Assembly: GCA_964242625.1 (NCBI GenBank)
Contig: CAXTAO010000027.1
Location: forward strand, 1 to 38,728
Source: JASLDZ01 sp964242625
GTDB lineage: Bacteria; Pseudomonadota; Alphaproteobacteria; Caulobacterales; Caulobacteraceae
Length of the DNA: 38,728 bases
Direction of reading: 5' to 3'
Shown here piece by piece: positions 19,036-25,812 of the stretch. The notes beneath the pieces are model-generated. The model saw only the letters and a list, made by a program, of their open reading frames with translations. It made no database searches and was not told the origin of the DNA. The first letter of the stretch is position 1. Each line of letters opens with the position of its first letter. The position numbers and the translations under genes were made by a program.

Positions 19036-19596
19036 TCAGCGCGGCGCGCGCTTCGCCAGGATGCGCTGCAGGGTGCGGCGGTGCATGTTGAGCCTCCGCG
19101 CGGTCTCCGAGATGTTGTGGCCGCAGAGCTCGTAGACGCGCTGGATGTGCTCCCAGCGGACCCGGTCGGCGCTCATGGGGTTCTCGGGCGGCGGCGGCGC
19201 ATTGCCCTCGCGTGCGGCCAAGAGGGCTCGCGCCACGTCGTCGGCGTCGGCGGGCTTGGGCAGATAGTCCACCGCGCCGGCCTTCACCGCAGCTACCGCG
19301 GTGGCGATGTTGCCGTAGCCGGTCAGCATGACCACCCGCGCGTCGGGCCTGAGCTCCTGGATCGTCTCCACCACCTGCAGGCCGTTGCCGTCCTCCAGCC
19401 GGAGGTCGAGCACGGCGAAGGCGGGGGGCCGCTCGCGCACCGCGGCGATCGCCTCGGCCACCGAGCCGGTGAGGCGGACCTCGAAGCCCCGGCTCTCCAG
19501 CGCGCGACCGAGCCGCGTGCGGAGCGGCGCATCGTCGTCCAGCACCAGCAGCGTTTTCTCGGGCAGGGCCGCGACGGAGGCCGTCATGTCGGTCAT
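19036..19596 (-). CDS. regA: Redox response regulator RegA/ActR/PrrA
   Basis: 186 residues from the ATG at 19596. The receiver domain has the acidic pocket DDD (20-22), phospho-acceptor D64 (AVLDLRLEDG) and K114 (LPKPAD). A Pro-rich hinge leads to the Fis-type HTH, NISETARRLNMHRRTLQRIL, which is nearly invariant in RegA/ActR/PrrA. These regulators control respiratory oxidases, carbon and nitrogen fixation and related energy genes in response to redox state. The sensor gene regB lies immediately upstream on the same strand, and the SCO gene diverges from regB, as in classical reg/prr loci. Confidence 0.95.
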   Translation of the reverse strand: MTDMTASVAALPEKTLLVLDDDAPLRTRLGRALESRGFEVRLTGSVAEAIAAVRERPPAFAVLDLRLEDGNGLQVVETIQELRPDARVVMLTGYGNIATAVAAVKAGAVDYLPKPADADDVARALLAAREGNAPPPPENPMSADRVRWEHIQRVYELCGHNISETARRLNMHRRTLQRILAKRAPR

Positions 19597-19632
19597 GGGT
19601 TGCGCCGCCGCCCCGTGCTGATTGTTGTAAAT

Positions 19633-19662
19633 GACAGTCTGTCGCACGGCGGCATACCGCCG
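19633..19662. promoter_or_regulatory. Palindrome and hairpin between regB and regA
   Basis: Two inverted repeats sit in the 83-bp gap. GACAGTCTGTC (19633-19643) is an 11-bp perfect odd palindrome next to the AT-richer TTGTTGTAAATGA. CGGCGG-CATA-CCGCCG (19647-19662) is a 6-bp stem with a 4-base loop. They could be an operator plus an RNA stem that lowers or separates regA expression from regB. Function is unknown. Confidence 0.4.
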
Positions 19663-19679
19663 CAAGAGGGGGCTGGCAA

Positions 19680-21125
19680 TCAGAGCTCGGCGGGGGGCGC
19701 CTCCACCCGCCGACGCGGCCAGCGTACGCCGATCACCGCGCCGCCCGTGCGCGCGTTGCGGAACTCGACGTCGGCGCCCGTGCGCTCCAGGAGCGTCTTG
19801 GCGATGAAGAACCCCAGCCCCATGCCCTGATGGTGCGTGCGCGAGTTCTCCGCATTCGGACGGGTGGTGACATAGGGCTCGCCCAGGCGGCCGAGGACGT
19901 CCGGCGGGAAGCCCGGCCCGTCGTCGCGCACCTCCACGATCAGCCGCTCGGCGTCGTAGTAGGCGTTCACCTCCACCAGCGACTCGGCGAAGTCGACCGC
20001 GTTCTCCACGAAGGCCGAAAGCCCGTGCAGCACCTCGGGCAGGCGGCGCACCTCGAGAATCGACGCCCCGACCGCGCAGGTGACCTCCGGCTCGACCGCG
20101 ACCGGTCCCGCGCGGAAGGGTTCGGAGATCTCCTCCATCAGCTGCGACAGGCTCATCCGCTCGTGGCGCACGTCGGACGCCTCGGGTGAGCGCGACAGCT
20201 TGCGCAGGATGTCGCGGCAGCGTTCGGCCTGGCTCGCAAGGAGGGAGATATCCTCATGCAGGGCGGTGCCCGCCTCCAGCTCGCGCAGCATCTCCTTGGT
20301 GACGACCTGAATGGTGGCCAGAGGCGTGCCGAGCTCGTGCGCCGCCGCCGCGGCCAGCCCGCCCAGCGCCGACAGGCGCTGTTCGCGCGCCAAGACGGCC
20401 TGGGTCGCCGCCAGCGCCAGCTCCATCCGCGCCGCCTCCGCCTGCGCCTGCCAGGCGTAGAGCGCCGCGAAGCCGATCCCCGCCGCCGTGCCCGCCCACA
20501 GGCCGATCTGGTAGGTCTCCGGCAGGTCGAGCGCCGAGCCGCGCATCCAGGGCAGCGGCAGGGCGACGAAGTAGAGCGCGCTGACCGCCGCCACCGCCAC
20601 CACGCCCACGAGCGTGGCCCAGCGCGCCTCCAGCGTCGCCGCCGCCACCGTCACCGGCGCGATCAGGACGCAGCTGAAGGGGTTCTGCAGCCCGCCGGTC
20701 AGCGCCAGCACGGCCGTGAGCTCGGCGATGTCGAGCCCGAGCTGCACCAGCGCCTCGCGCCGGCCGGCGATGCGCGTCTGCGGCCGGCCGACCGCCAGCA
20801 CGTAGTTCACGAGCGCCGCGGCGGCGACGATGCCCAGCCCCGCCACGATCGCCGGGCGGAAGCCGAACCCCGCGCCCACGAGGAGAAGGAGCGTCGCCTG
20901 CGCGCCTGTCGACACCCAGCGCAAGAGGATCAGCGTGCGCAGGCGCAGGCCGCGGCGCGCCTGCGACCAGTCCCACAGCCCACCTTCCGGCGTCTCGTCC
21001 AGGACGGCGCGGCCGCCTTGCTGGCGCCCCGGGTCGGCCTTATTCCCCTGCGCGGACCCAGATGGGCTGGAGGGCGCGCCGTAGAACGGCTCGGCCGGTC
21101 GGACCTGGAGCGAGGGCGGCGGCAT
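19680..21125 (-). CDS. regB: Redox sensor histidine kinase RegB/ActS/PrrB
   Basis: 481 residues from the ATG at 21125; family members usually begin nearer LRLRTLILLRW, so the first ~60 residues may be an extension or the start may be later. Six transmembrane helices follow, with the quinone-sensing heptad GGLQNPF between helices. The H-box is AAAAHELGTPLATI, and the redox-active Cys position is kept in AERCRDILRKLS. The ATPase domain has N (ENAVDFA), G1 (VRDDGPGFP) and G2 (GMGLGFFIAKTLLERTGA). It would phosphorylate RegA when the quinone pool and Cys are reduced. The chosen ATG overlaps the divergent SCO start. Confidence 0.93.
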   Translation of the reverse strand: MPPPSLQVRPAEPFYGAPSSPSGSAQGNKADPGRQQGGRAVLDETPEGGLWDWSQARRGLRLRTLILLRWVSTGAQATLLLLVGAGFGFRPAIVAGLGIVAAAALVNYVLAVGRPQTRIAGRREALVQLGLDIAELTAVLALTGGLQNPFSCVLIAPVTVAAATLEARWATLVGVVAVAAVSALYFVALPLPWMRGSALDLPETYQIGLWAGTAAGIGFAALYAWQAQAEAARMELALAATQAVLAREQRLSALGGLAAAAAHELGTPLATIQVVTKEMLRELEAGTALHEDISLLASQAERCRDILRKLSRSPEASDVRHERMSLSQLMEEISEPFRAGPVAVEPEVTCAVGASILEVRRLPEVLHGLSAFVENAVDFAESLVEVNAYYDAERLIVEVRDDGPGFPPDVLGRLGEPYVTTRPNAENSRTHHQGMGLGFFIAKTLLERTGADVEFRNARTGGAVIGVRWPRRRVEAPPAEL

Positions 21126-21822
21126 GCGGGGACGGGGCGACGGCGCGGACCGGAAGACGTCCGCCCCCCACCATGGCGGCTCGCCTGCCCGAACGAAAGC
21201 GCCGCCGCCCCGCGCGCGGGTGGGCGGGATCGGCGTGGTGCTGGCCGCCCTCGCGCTGGTCGCGCTGGTGGGCTTCGCCCTCCTGCGATCCCCTGGCGTC
21301 TCCGGCTCCGGCCCGTCGGGAGGCGAGGCGGCGGTGGGCGGCCCGTTCCGCATGGTCGACCAGAACGGGCAGGCGGTGGACCAGCACGTGCTCGACGGCC
21401 GCTGGAGCGCGGTCTTCTTCGGCTACGTCTCCTGCCCCGACGTCTGCCCCGCCACTCTGCAGACGCTCGCCGCCGCGCAGGACCGGCTGGGCGCGCGCGC
21501 CAAGGATGTCCGCGTGGTGCTGGTGACCGTCGACCCCGAGCGCGACACCCCCGCCCAGCTCAAGGTCTATCTCTCCCAGCCCGACTTCCCGCGGGGAACG
21601 CTGGGACTGACGGGCACGCCGGCGCAGGTGGCGCGGATCGCCAAGGCGTATCGCGTCTACTACCAGAAGGTCCCACGCAGCGGCGGCGCCTACGACATGG
21701 ACCACTCGGCGGCCATCTACCTGATGAACCCGCGCGGGCGCTTTACAGTCCCGCTCTCGGAGACGCTGGGGCCGCAGCGGCTCGCCGACGCCATCGGCCG
21801 AGCCATGGCCGGGCGGGCCTGA
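21124..21822 (+). CDS. SCO1/SenC/PrrC copper chaperone
   Basis: 232 residues from the ATG at 21124; an in-frame GTG at 21220 just before the membrane helix is an alternative. A basic N-terminus is followed by one transmembrane helix (about 34-54) and a periplasmic thioredoxin-like domain. The copper-binding CPDVC motif and the distal His in DMDHSAAIYL are both present, as are the FGYVSCPDVCP and VTVDPERDTP signatures. SCO proteins deliver copper to the CuA site of cytochrome c oxidase. Divergence from regB reproduces the senC-reg locus of photosynthetic and respiratory alphaproteobacteria. Confidence 0.93.
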   Translation: MRGRGDGADRKTSAPHHGGSPARTKAPPPRARVGGIGVVLAALALVALVGFALLRSPGVSGSGPSGGEAAVGGPFRMVDQNGQAVDQHVLDGRWSAVFFGYVSCPDVCPATLQTLAAAQDRLGARAKDVRVVLVTVDPERDTPAQLKVYLSQPDFPRGTLGLTGTPAQVARIAKAYRVYYQKVPRSGGAYDMDHSAAIYLMNPRGRFTVPLSETLGPQRLADAIGRAMAGRA

Positions 21823-21898
21823 GCGGGCGGCCGGGTCGCCTCCCGCGGGCGCACGCTGGCGCAAGCCCGCGGGCGGGGCCATGTTGGCGCTTTCGCAA

Positions 21899-21920
21899 CT
21901 GCAGCACGGCTAGGCTGCAG
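21899..21920. promoter_or_regulatory. TGC-rich inverted repeat before phaZ
   Basis: CTGCAGC (21899-21905) and GCTGCAG (21914-21920) form perfect 7-bp arms around 8 bp, 24 bp before the phaZ start. TGC/GCA-rich palindromes are the recognition type reported for the PHB-responsive repressor PhaR in alphaproteobacteria, so this may be a PhaR operator. This is inference from sequence type and position. Confidence 0.35.
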
Positions 21921-21943
21921 GCGCGCAGGAGACGCCGCACCCC

Positions 21944-23203
21944 ATGCTCTACGCCTGGACCGAGTGGGCCTACGCCGCCCTGACCCCGGCGCGGCTGGGC
22001 GCCCGGGCGGCGCGCGACGTGTGGGGCGCGCCCAGCAATCCCTGGCGCGACACCGAGCTCGGCCGCAATGTCTTCGCCGGTGCCGACCTCCTGGCCAACG
22101 TCACCCGCCGCTACGGCAAGCCCGAGTGGCGCATCGATCAGGTGAGCGTCGACGGCCGCCCCGTGCGGGTGCAGGCGCAGACCGAGTGGAGCTCGCCCTG
22201 GTGCCGGCTCGTGCACTTCGAGCGAGACCGCGCCGACCTGCGCAAGGCGGGCCGCCGCACGCTCGACCCGCCCGTGCTGATCGTGGCGCCGCTCTCCGGC
22301 CACTACGCCACCCTGCTCCGTGGCACGGTGGAGCGCTTCCTCCACGACCACGAGGTCTACGTCACCGACTGGGTGAACGCCCGCGAGGTGCCGGTGATGG
22401 AGGGCCGCTTCGACTTCCACGACTATGTGGACCACATCCGCGCCATGCTGGCGGCGGTGGGGCCGCGCGCGCACGTGGTGGCGGTGTGCCAGCCGGGGCC
22501 GCCGGTCCTGGCCGCCGCCGCGCTGATGGCCGAGGACGGCGACCCCGCGCGCCCCGCCTCCATGACCTTCATGGGGAGCCCTATCGACGCCCGGTTGGCC
22601 CCCACCGCGCCCAACCACCTCGCCACCGAGCGGCCGTTCGCCTGGTTCCGGTCGAACATGATCGACACCGTGCCCGCGCCGCATCCGGGCGCGATGCGGC
22701 GCGTCTACCCCGGCTTCGTGCAGCTCTACAGCTTCCTGCAGATGAACGCCGAGCGCCACCAGGCCGCGCACCGCCGCTACTTCGACGACCTGGTGAAGGG
22801 CGACGGCGACGGCGCCGCGCGCCATCTCGACTTCTACGACGAGTATCTGTCGGTGCTGGACCTCACCGAGGAGTTCTATCTCCAGACCATCGACTACGTG
22901 TTCCAGCGCCACCTTCTGCCGCGCGGCCTCCTGGAGCACTGCGGGCGGCGCGTGCGGCCCGAAGCGATCACCGACGTGGCGCTGATGACGGTCGAGGGCG
23001 AGGAGGACGACATCTCGGGCGTGGGCCAGACCCAGGCCGCCCACGCGCTCTGCACGGGGCTGCCCGACGGGAAGAAGGCGCTTTACGTCCAGCCGGCGGT
23101 TGGCCACTACGGCGTGTTCAACGGCCGCCGATTCCGCGACGAGATCTACCCGCGGGTGCGCGACTTCATCCGCGCCCACGACGCGCCGGCGGCGCAGGGC
23201 TGA
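21944..23203 (+). CDS. phaZ: Intracellular poly(3-hydroxybutyrate) depolymerase
   Basis: 419 residues, the usual length of intracellular PhaZ (PHB_depo_C family). The N-terminus LYAWTEWAYAALTPAR is typical. The nucleophile is Cys182 in VVAVCQPGPP, in place of the Ser elbow of secreted depolymerases. DWVNAREVP, the SNMIDTVP-to-YPGFVQL segment and the C-terminal VEGEEDDISG and GHYGVFNG supply the remaining family signatures, including the likely Asp and His. It mobilises stored PHB granules to hydroxybutyrate, implying that the organism stores PHB; no synthase is in the window. Confidence 0.95.
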   Translation: MLYAWTEWAYAALTPARLGARAARDVWGAPSNPWRDTELGRNVFAGADLLANVTRRYGKPEWRIDQVSVDGRPVRVQAQTEWSSPWCRLVHFERDRADLRKAGRRTLDPPVLIVAPLSGHYATLLRGTVERFLHDHEVYVTDWVNAREVPVMEGRFDFHDYVDHIRAMLAAVGPRAHVVAVCQPGPPVLAAAALMAEDGDPARPASMTFMGSPIDARLAPTAPNHLATERPFAWFRSNMIDTVPAPHPGAMRRVYPGFVQLYSFLQMNAERHQAAHRRYFDDLVKGDGDGAARHLDFYDEYLSVLDLTEEFYLQTIDYVFQRHLLPRGLLEHCGRRVRPEAITDVALMTVEGEEDDISGVGQTQAAHALCTGLPDGKKALYVQPAVGHYGVFNGRRFRDEIYPRVRDFIRAHDAPAAQG

Positions 23204-23220
23204 CGGCGCACGCCCGGGCG

Positions 23221-23265
23221 GGGACGGACGGCCGCCGCGGCGGCCGGCGCGACCGTTCCCGTCCC
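23221..23265. terminator. Possible bidirectional stem after phaZ
   Basis: An outer pair GGGACGG/CCGTCCC surrounds a 16-bp perfect palindrome at 23230-23245 (GGCCGCCGCGGCGGCC). It lies in the 73-bp gap between the convergent phaZ and UrcA-family genes. There is no T-tract, so intrinsic termination is uncertain. Confidence 0.35.
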
Positions 23266-23276
23266 GCGCCGATCGC

Positions 23277-23594
23277 TCAGCGCCGGGAGGCCAGGGCGGT
23301 GGTCGCGGTGGTGCGCGCGGCGGCGTAGTCGCGCTGGGTGTCCGCGGGCAGGCTCTCGCGCACGGTGCGGCTCACCCGCGCCACGCAGGACGAGTCGCGC
23401 AGTATGCTGCCGGTGACCGGCGGCTGGGCGTCGCACCAGGCGCGCGCCTGAGCGCCGATCCGCGCGTCCAGCGCCTCGGCGCCGGCGGGGCGGCTCACGT
23501 CCAGGTCGGAGTAGCGCAGGGTGATATCCTGGGCGAAGGCGGTCGAGGACAGGGCGGCGACGGCGGCGGCGGCGGCGAACATCGACTTGATCAT
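23277..23594 (-). CDS. UrcA family protein
   Basis: 105 residues. A cleavable signal peptide (MIKSMFAAAAAVAALSS, ending AFAQ) precedes the UrcA core: LRYSDLDVSRPAGAEALDARI, then a Cys in RAWCDAQP and a second in DSSCVARV, probably a periplasmic disulfide. UrcA-family proteins are small secreted proteins common in Caulobacterales and sphingomonads, of unknown function. GAAGGA 8 bp before the ATG is a good ribosome-binding site. It converges with phaZ. Confidence 0.88.
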   Translation of the reverse strand: MIKSMFAAAAAVAALSSTAFAQDITLRYSDLDVSRPAGAEALDARIGAQARAWCDAQPPVTGSILRDSSCVARVSRTVRESLPADTQRDYAAARTTATTALASRR

Positions 23595-23681
23595 GGCTTG
23601 TGTCCTTCAGGCGGTGGCGCATGTGCGCTGAACGACCGATGTATGGACGCGACGACTTGCGGAAGCAGCTTAACTCAGGGT

Positions 23682-23707
23682 CATGAAGACGAATTCATGT
23701 TCGAACA
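23682..23707. promoter_or_regulatory. Paired palindromes in AT-richer divergent region
   Basis: CATGAA-GACGAA-TTCATG (23682-23699, perfect 6-bp arms) is followed directly by TGTTCGAACA (23698-23707, a 10-bp palindrome). They lie in the unusually AT-rich gap between the UrcA-family gene and the Cys-rich protein gene (23595-23888), about 90 bp before the former. An operator region is plausible. Nothing else was recognised in this 294-bp gap. Confidence 0.35.
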
Positions 23708-23888
23708 CTTCCTGAAATCCCTGTAATGTCTCCGTGTACTGCAGATAGATGAGACCGCGTGGGCCAGTCGGCGCGTGGCCGGCGTGGCCTTCGCATCGCG
23801 GCTGACACACGGCGCGCCACAGCGGCGCCGCAGCTCTCGGGCGCCATCGCTAGGCCGCCCCGTCGCGGCGCCGGAGATCGCCTCGCCC

Positions 23889-24374
23889 ATGCGCCCCGCC
23901 CTCGGCCTCGCGCCTTTCCTCCTCGCGTCGGCTCTGGCCGGGGCCTCGATCGCCCAGCCGGCGCCCAACGGCCCTCAGGCAGGCGCGCCCGACGGGCCGG
24001 CTCCGCCCTTTGCACCGGGCGCGGGCTGGCGCGACCGGGCGCCGTCGCCGCAGATGCTCGAGGCGCGCCGCGCGGTGCGCGCCCAGTGTGAGGCCGACAT
24101 GGCCCGACTCTGCCCCGAGGCGGCGGCTGCTCCGGTCCCCCAGGAGGGCGCGCCCACCTCCGCCCGCGGCGGGGGCTACGGCGGCCGGCGCGGCGGGGCC
24201 ATGCGCTGTCTGCGCGAGCGCCAGAGCGAAGTCTCGCCCTCCTGCAGGTCGGCCATGGAGGCCATGCGCGCGGCCCGCGGCCCGCGTCCGCCGGGGTCCG
24301 ACGCGCCCGGCGGCCCGACCCCGGACAGCTCCGCCCCGGAAGGCGCGGGGCCGCCCGTCGCGCCCCAGGGCTGA
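23889..24374 (+). CDS. Secreted cysteine-rich-repeat-like protein
   Basis: 161 residues from the ATG at 23889; the frame opens earlier (GTG at 23775) but the signal peptide starts here (RPALGLAPFLLASALAGASIAQ). The mature part is Pro/Gly/Ala-rich with four cysteines in two CxxxxxxxC-like pairs: QCEADMARLCP, and CLRERQSEVSPSC. This resembles a single GLG1-type Cys-rich repeat (LxxCxxDxxxLC...CLxxxxxxLSxxC). It is probably periplasmic, of unknown function. It ends 7 bp from the convergent argG stop. Confidence 0.7.
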   Translation: MRPALGLAPFLLASALAGASIAQPAPNGPQAGAPDGPAPPFAPGAGWRDRAPSPQMLEARRAVRAQCEADMARLCPEAAAAPVPQEGAPTSARGGGYGGRRGGAMRCLRERQSEVSPSCRSAMEAMRAARGPRPPGSDAPGGPTPDSSAPEGAGPPVAPQG

Positions 24375-24381
24375 GCCGCGC

Positions 24382-25629
24382 CTATTCGGGGTAGGCGAGC
24401 TTGCGGTCGCGCTTGGCGAGCACCCGCAGGCGCAGAGCATTCAGCTTGATGAAGCCCGCCGCGTCTCGCTGATCGTAGGCGGTCGCGCCCTCCTCGAAGG
24501 TGACGAGGTCCTGGTCGTAGAGGCTCCACGGGCTCTCGCGCCCGGTGATGGCGACGTTGCCCTTGTAGAGCTTCACGGTCACCCGCCCCTCGACCGCCTC
24601 CTGGCTCTTGTCGATCAGCGCCTGCAGCATTTCGCGCTCCGGCGACCACCAGAAGCCGTTGTAGATCAGGCTCGCATAGCGCGGCATGACCTCGTCCTTC
24701 AGGTGCATGGCCCCGCGGTCCAGCGTGATGCTCTCGATCCCGCGATGCGCGTGCAGGAGGATCGTCCCGCCCGGCGTCTCGTACACGCCGCGGCTCTTCA
24801 TGCCGACGAAGCGGTTCTCCACGAGGTCGAGCCGGCCCACGCCGTTGTCGTGGCCGAGCGCATTGAGCCTGGCGAGGAGGGCGGCGGGCGACAGGCGCTC
24901 GCCGTCGATAGCGACCGGGTCGCCCCGCTCGAAATCGAGGGTGAAGACGGTGGGACGGTCGGGTGCCTCTTCGGGCGAGATCGTGCGCTGGTGGACGTAC
25001 TCGGGGGCCTCCACCGCCGGGTCCTCCAAGACCTTCCCCTCCGAGGAGGAGTGCAGAAGGTTGGCGTCGACCGAGAAGGGCGCGTCGCCGCGCTTGTCCT
25101 TGGCGATGGGGATCTGGTTCTCTTCGGCGAAGTGAAGGAGCGCCTCGCGGCTCTTGAACGCCCACTCGCGCCAGGGGGCGATCACCCGGATGTCGGGCTC
25201 GAGCGCGTAGTAGCCGAGCTCGAAGCGCACTTGGTCGTTGCCCTTGCCGGTCGCGCCGTGACACACCGCATCCGCCCCCACCTGCCGCGCGATCTCGATC
25301 TGGCGTTGGGCGATCAACGGCCGCGCGATGGAGGTGCCGAGGAGGTACTGCCCCTCGTACACTGTGTTGGCGCGGAACATGGGGAAGACGAAGTCGCGCA
25401 CGAAGACCTCGCGCAGGTCGTCGACGAAGATGTTCTCCGGCTTCACGCCCAGCGTCAGCGCCTTCTCGCGCGCGGGCCCGAGCTCCTCGCCCTGGCCGAG
25501 GTCGGCGGTGAAGGTGACCACCTCCGCGCCGTACTCGGTCTGCAGCCACTTCAGGATGATGGAGGTGTCGAGCCCGCCGGAGTAGGCGAGCACGACCTTG
25601 TGCACAGGGCGGTCGGCGGGGGTCGGCAT
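24382..25629 (-). CDS. argG: Argininosuccinate synthase
   Basis: 415 residues from the ATG at 25629, with AGGAG 8 bp upstream. It condenses citrulline and aspartate with ATP in arginine synthesis. The P-loop VLAYSGGLDTSI is at the N-terminus. Further family segments are CHGATGKGNDQVRFE, the ENRFVGMKSRGVYETPGG block and YNGFWWSPEREMLQ. The length is normal and no lesion is visible. It diverges from the chemoreceptor across ~180 bp. Confidence 0.97.
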   Translation of the reverse strand: MPTPADRPVHKVVLAYSGGLDTSIILKWLQTEYGAEVVTFTADLGQGEELGPAREKALTLGVKPENIFVDDLREVFVRDFVFPMFRANTVYEGQYLLGTSIARPLIAQRQIEIARQVGADAVCHGATGKGNDQVRFELGYYALEPDIRVIAPWREWAFKSREALLHFAEENQIPIAKDKRGDAPFSVDANLLHSSSEGKVLEDPAVEAPEYVHQRTISPEEAPDRPTVFTLDFERGDPVAIDGERLSPAALLARLNALGHDNGVGRLDLVENRFVGMKSRGVYETPGGTILLHAHRGIESITLDRGAMHLKDEVMPRYASLIYNGFWWSPEREMLQALIDKSQEAVEGRVTVKLYKGNVAITGRESPWSLYDQDLVTFEEGATAYDQRDAAGFIKLNALRLRVLAKRDRKLAYPE

Positions 25630-25812
25630 CGGGGGGCTCCTCGCGGCGCGCGCCTTCAAGCGGTTCGCGTGGGCGAGGGCAAGCGGTTCGCGCGGGGTCG
25701 GCGTCGGCGATGCGCGCGGAGATTGCGCCTGCGACGTTTTGGAGGGCGGCATCACAGGTTAATCTGCCGGCAACCCTGCCCGGGGAGGCTGCACGCGTCC
25801 GCAACACCGGTC

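Noticed and set aside
23703..23717. Near SOS box GAAC-N7-GAAA before the UrcA-family and Cys-rich genes
   Set aside because: It matches 7 of 8 positions but overlaps another palindrome, and neither neighbour is a DNA-damage gene; not strong enough to call.
24010..25812. Upstream 600-codon extension of the chemoreceptor frame
   Set aside because: It is a shadow of argG on the opposite strand; PAS homology starts just after the ATG at 25813.
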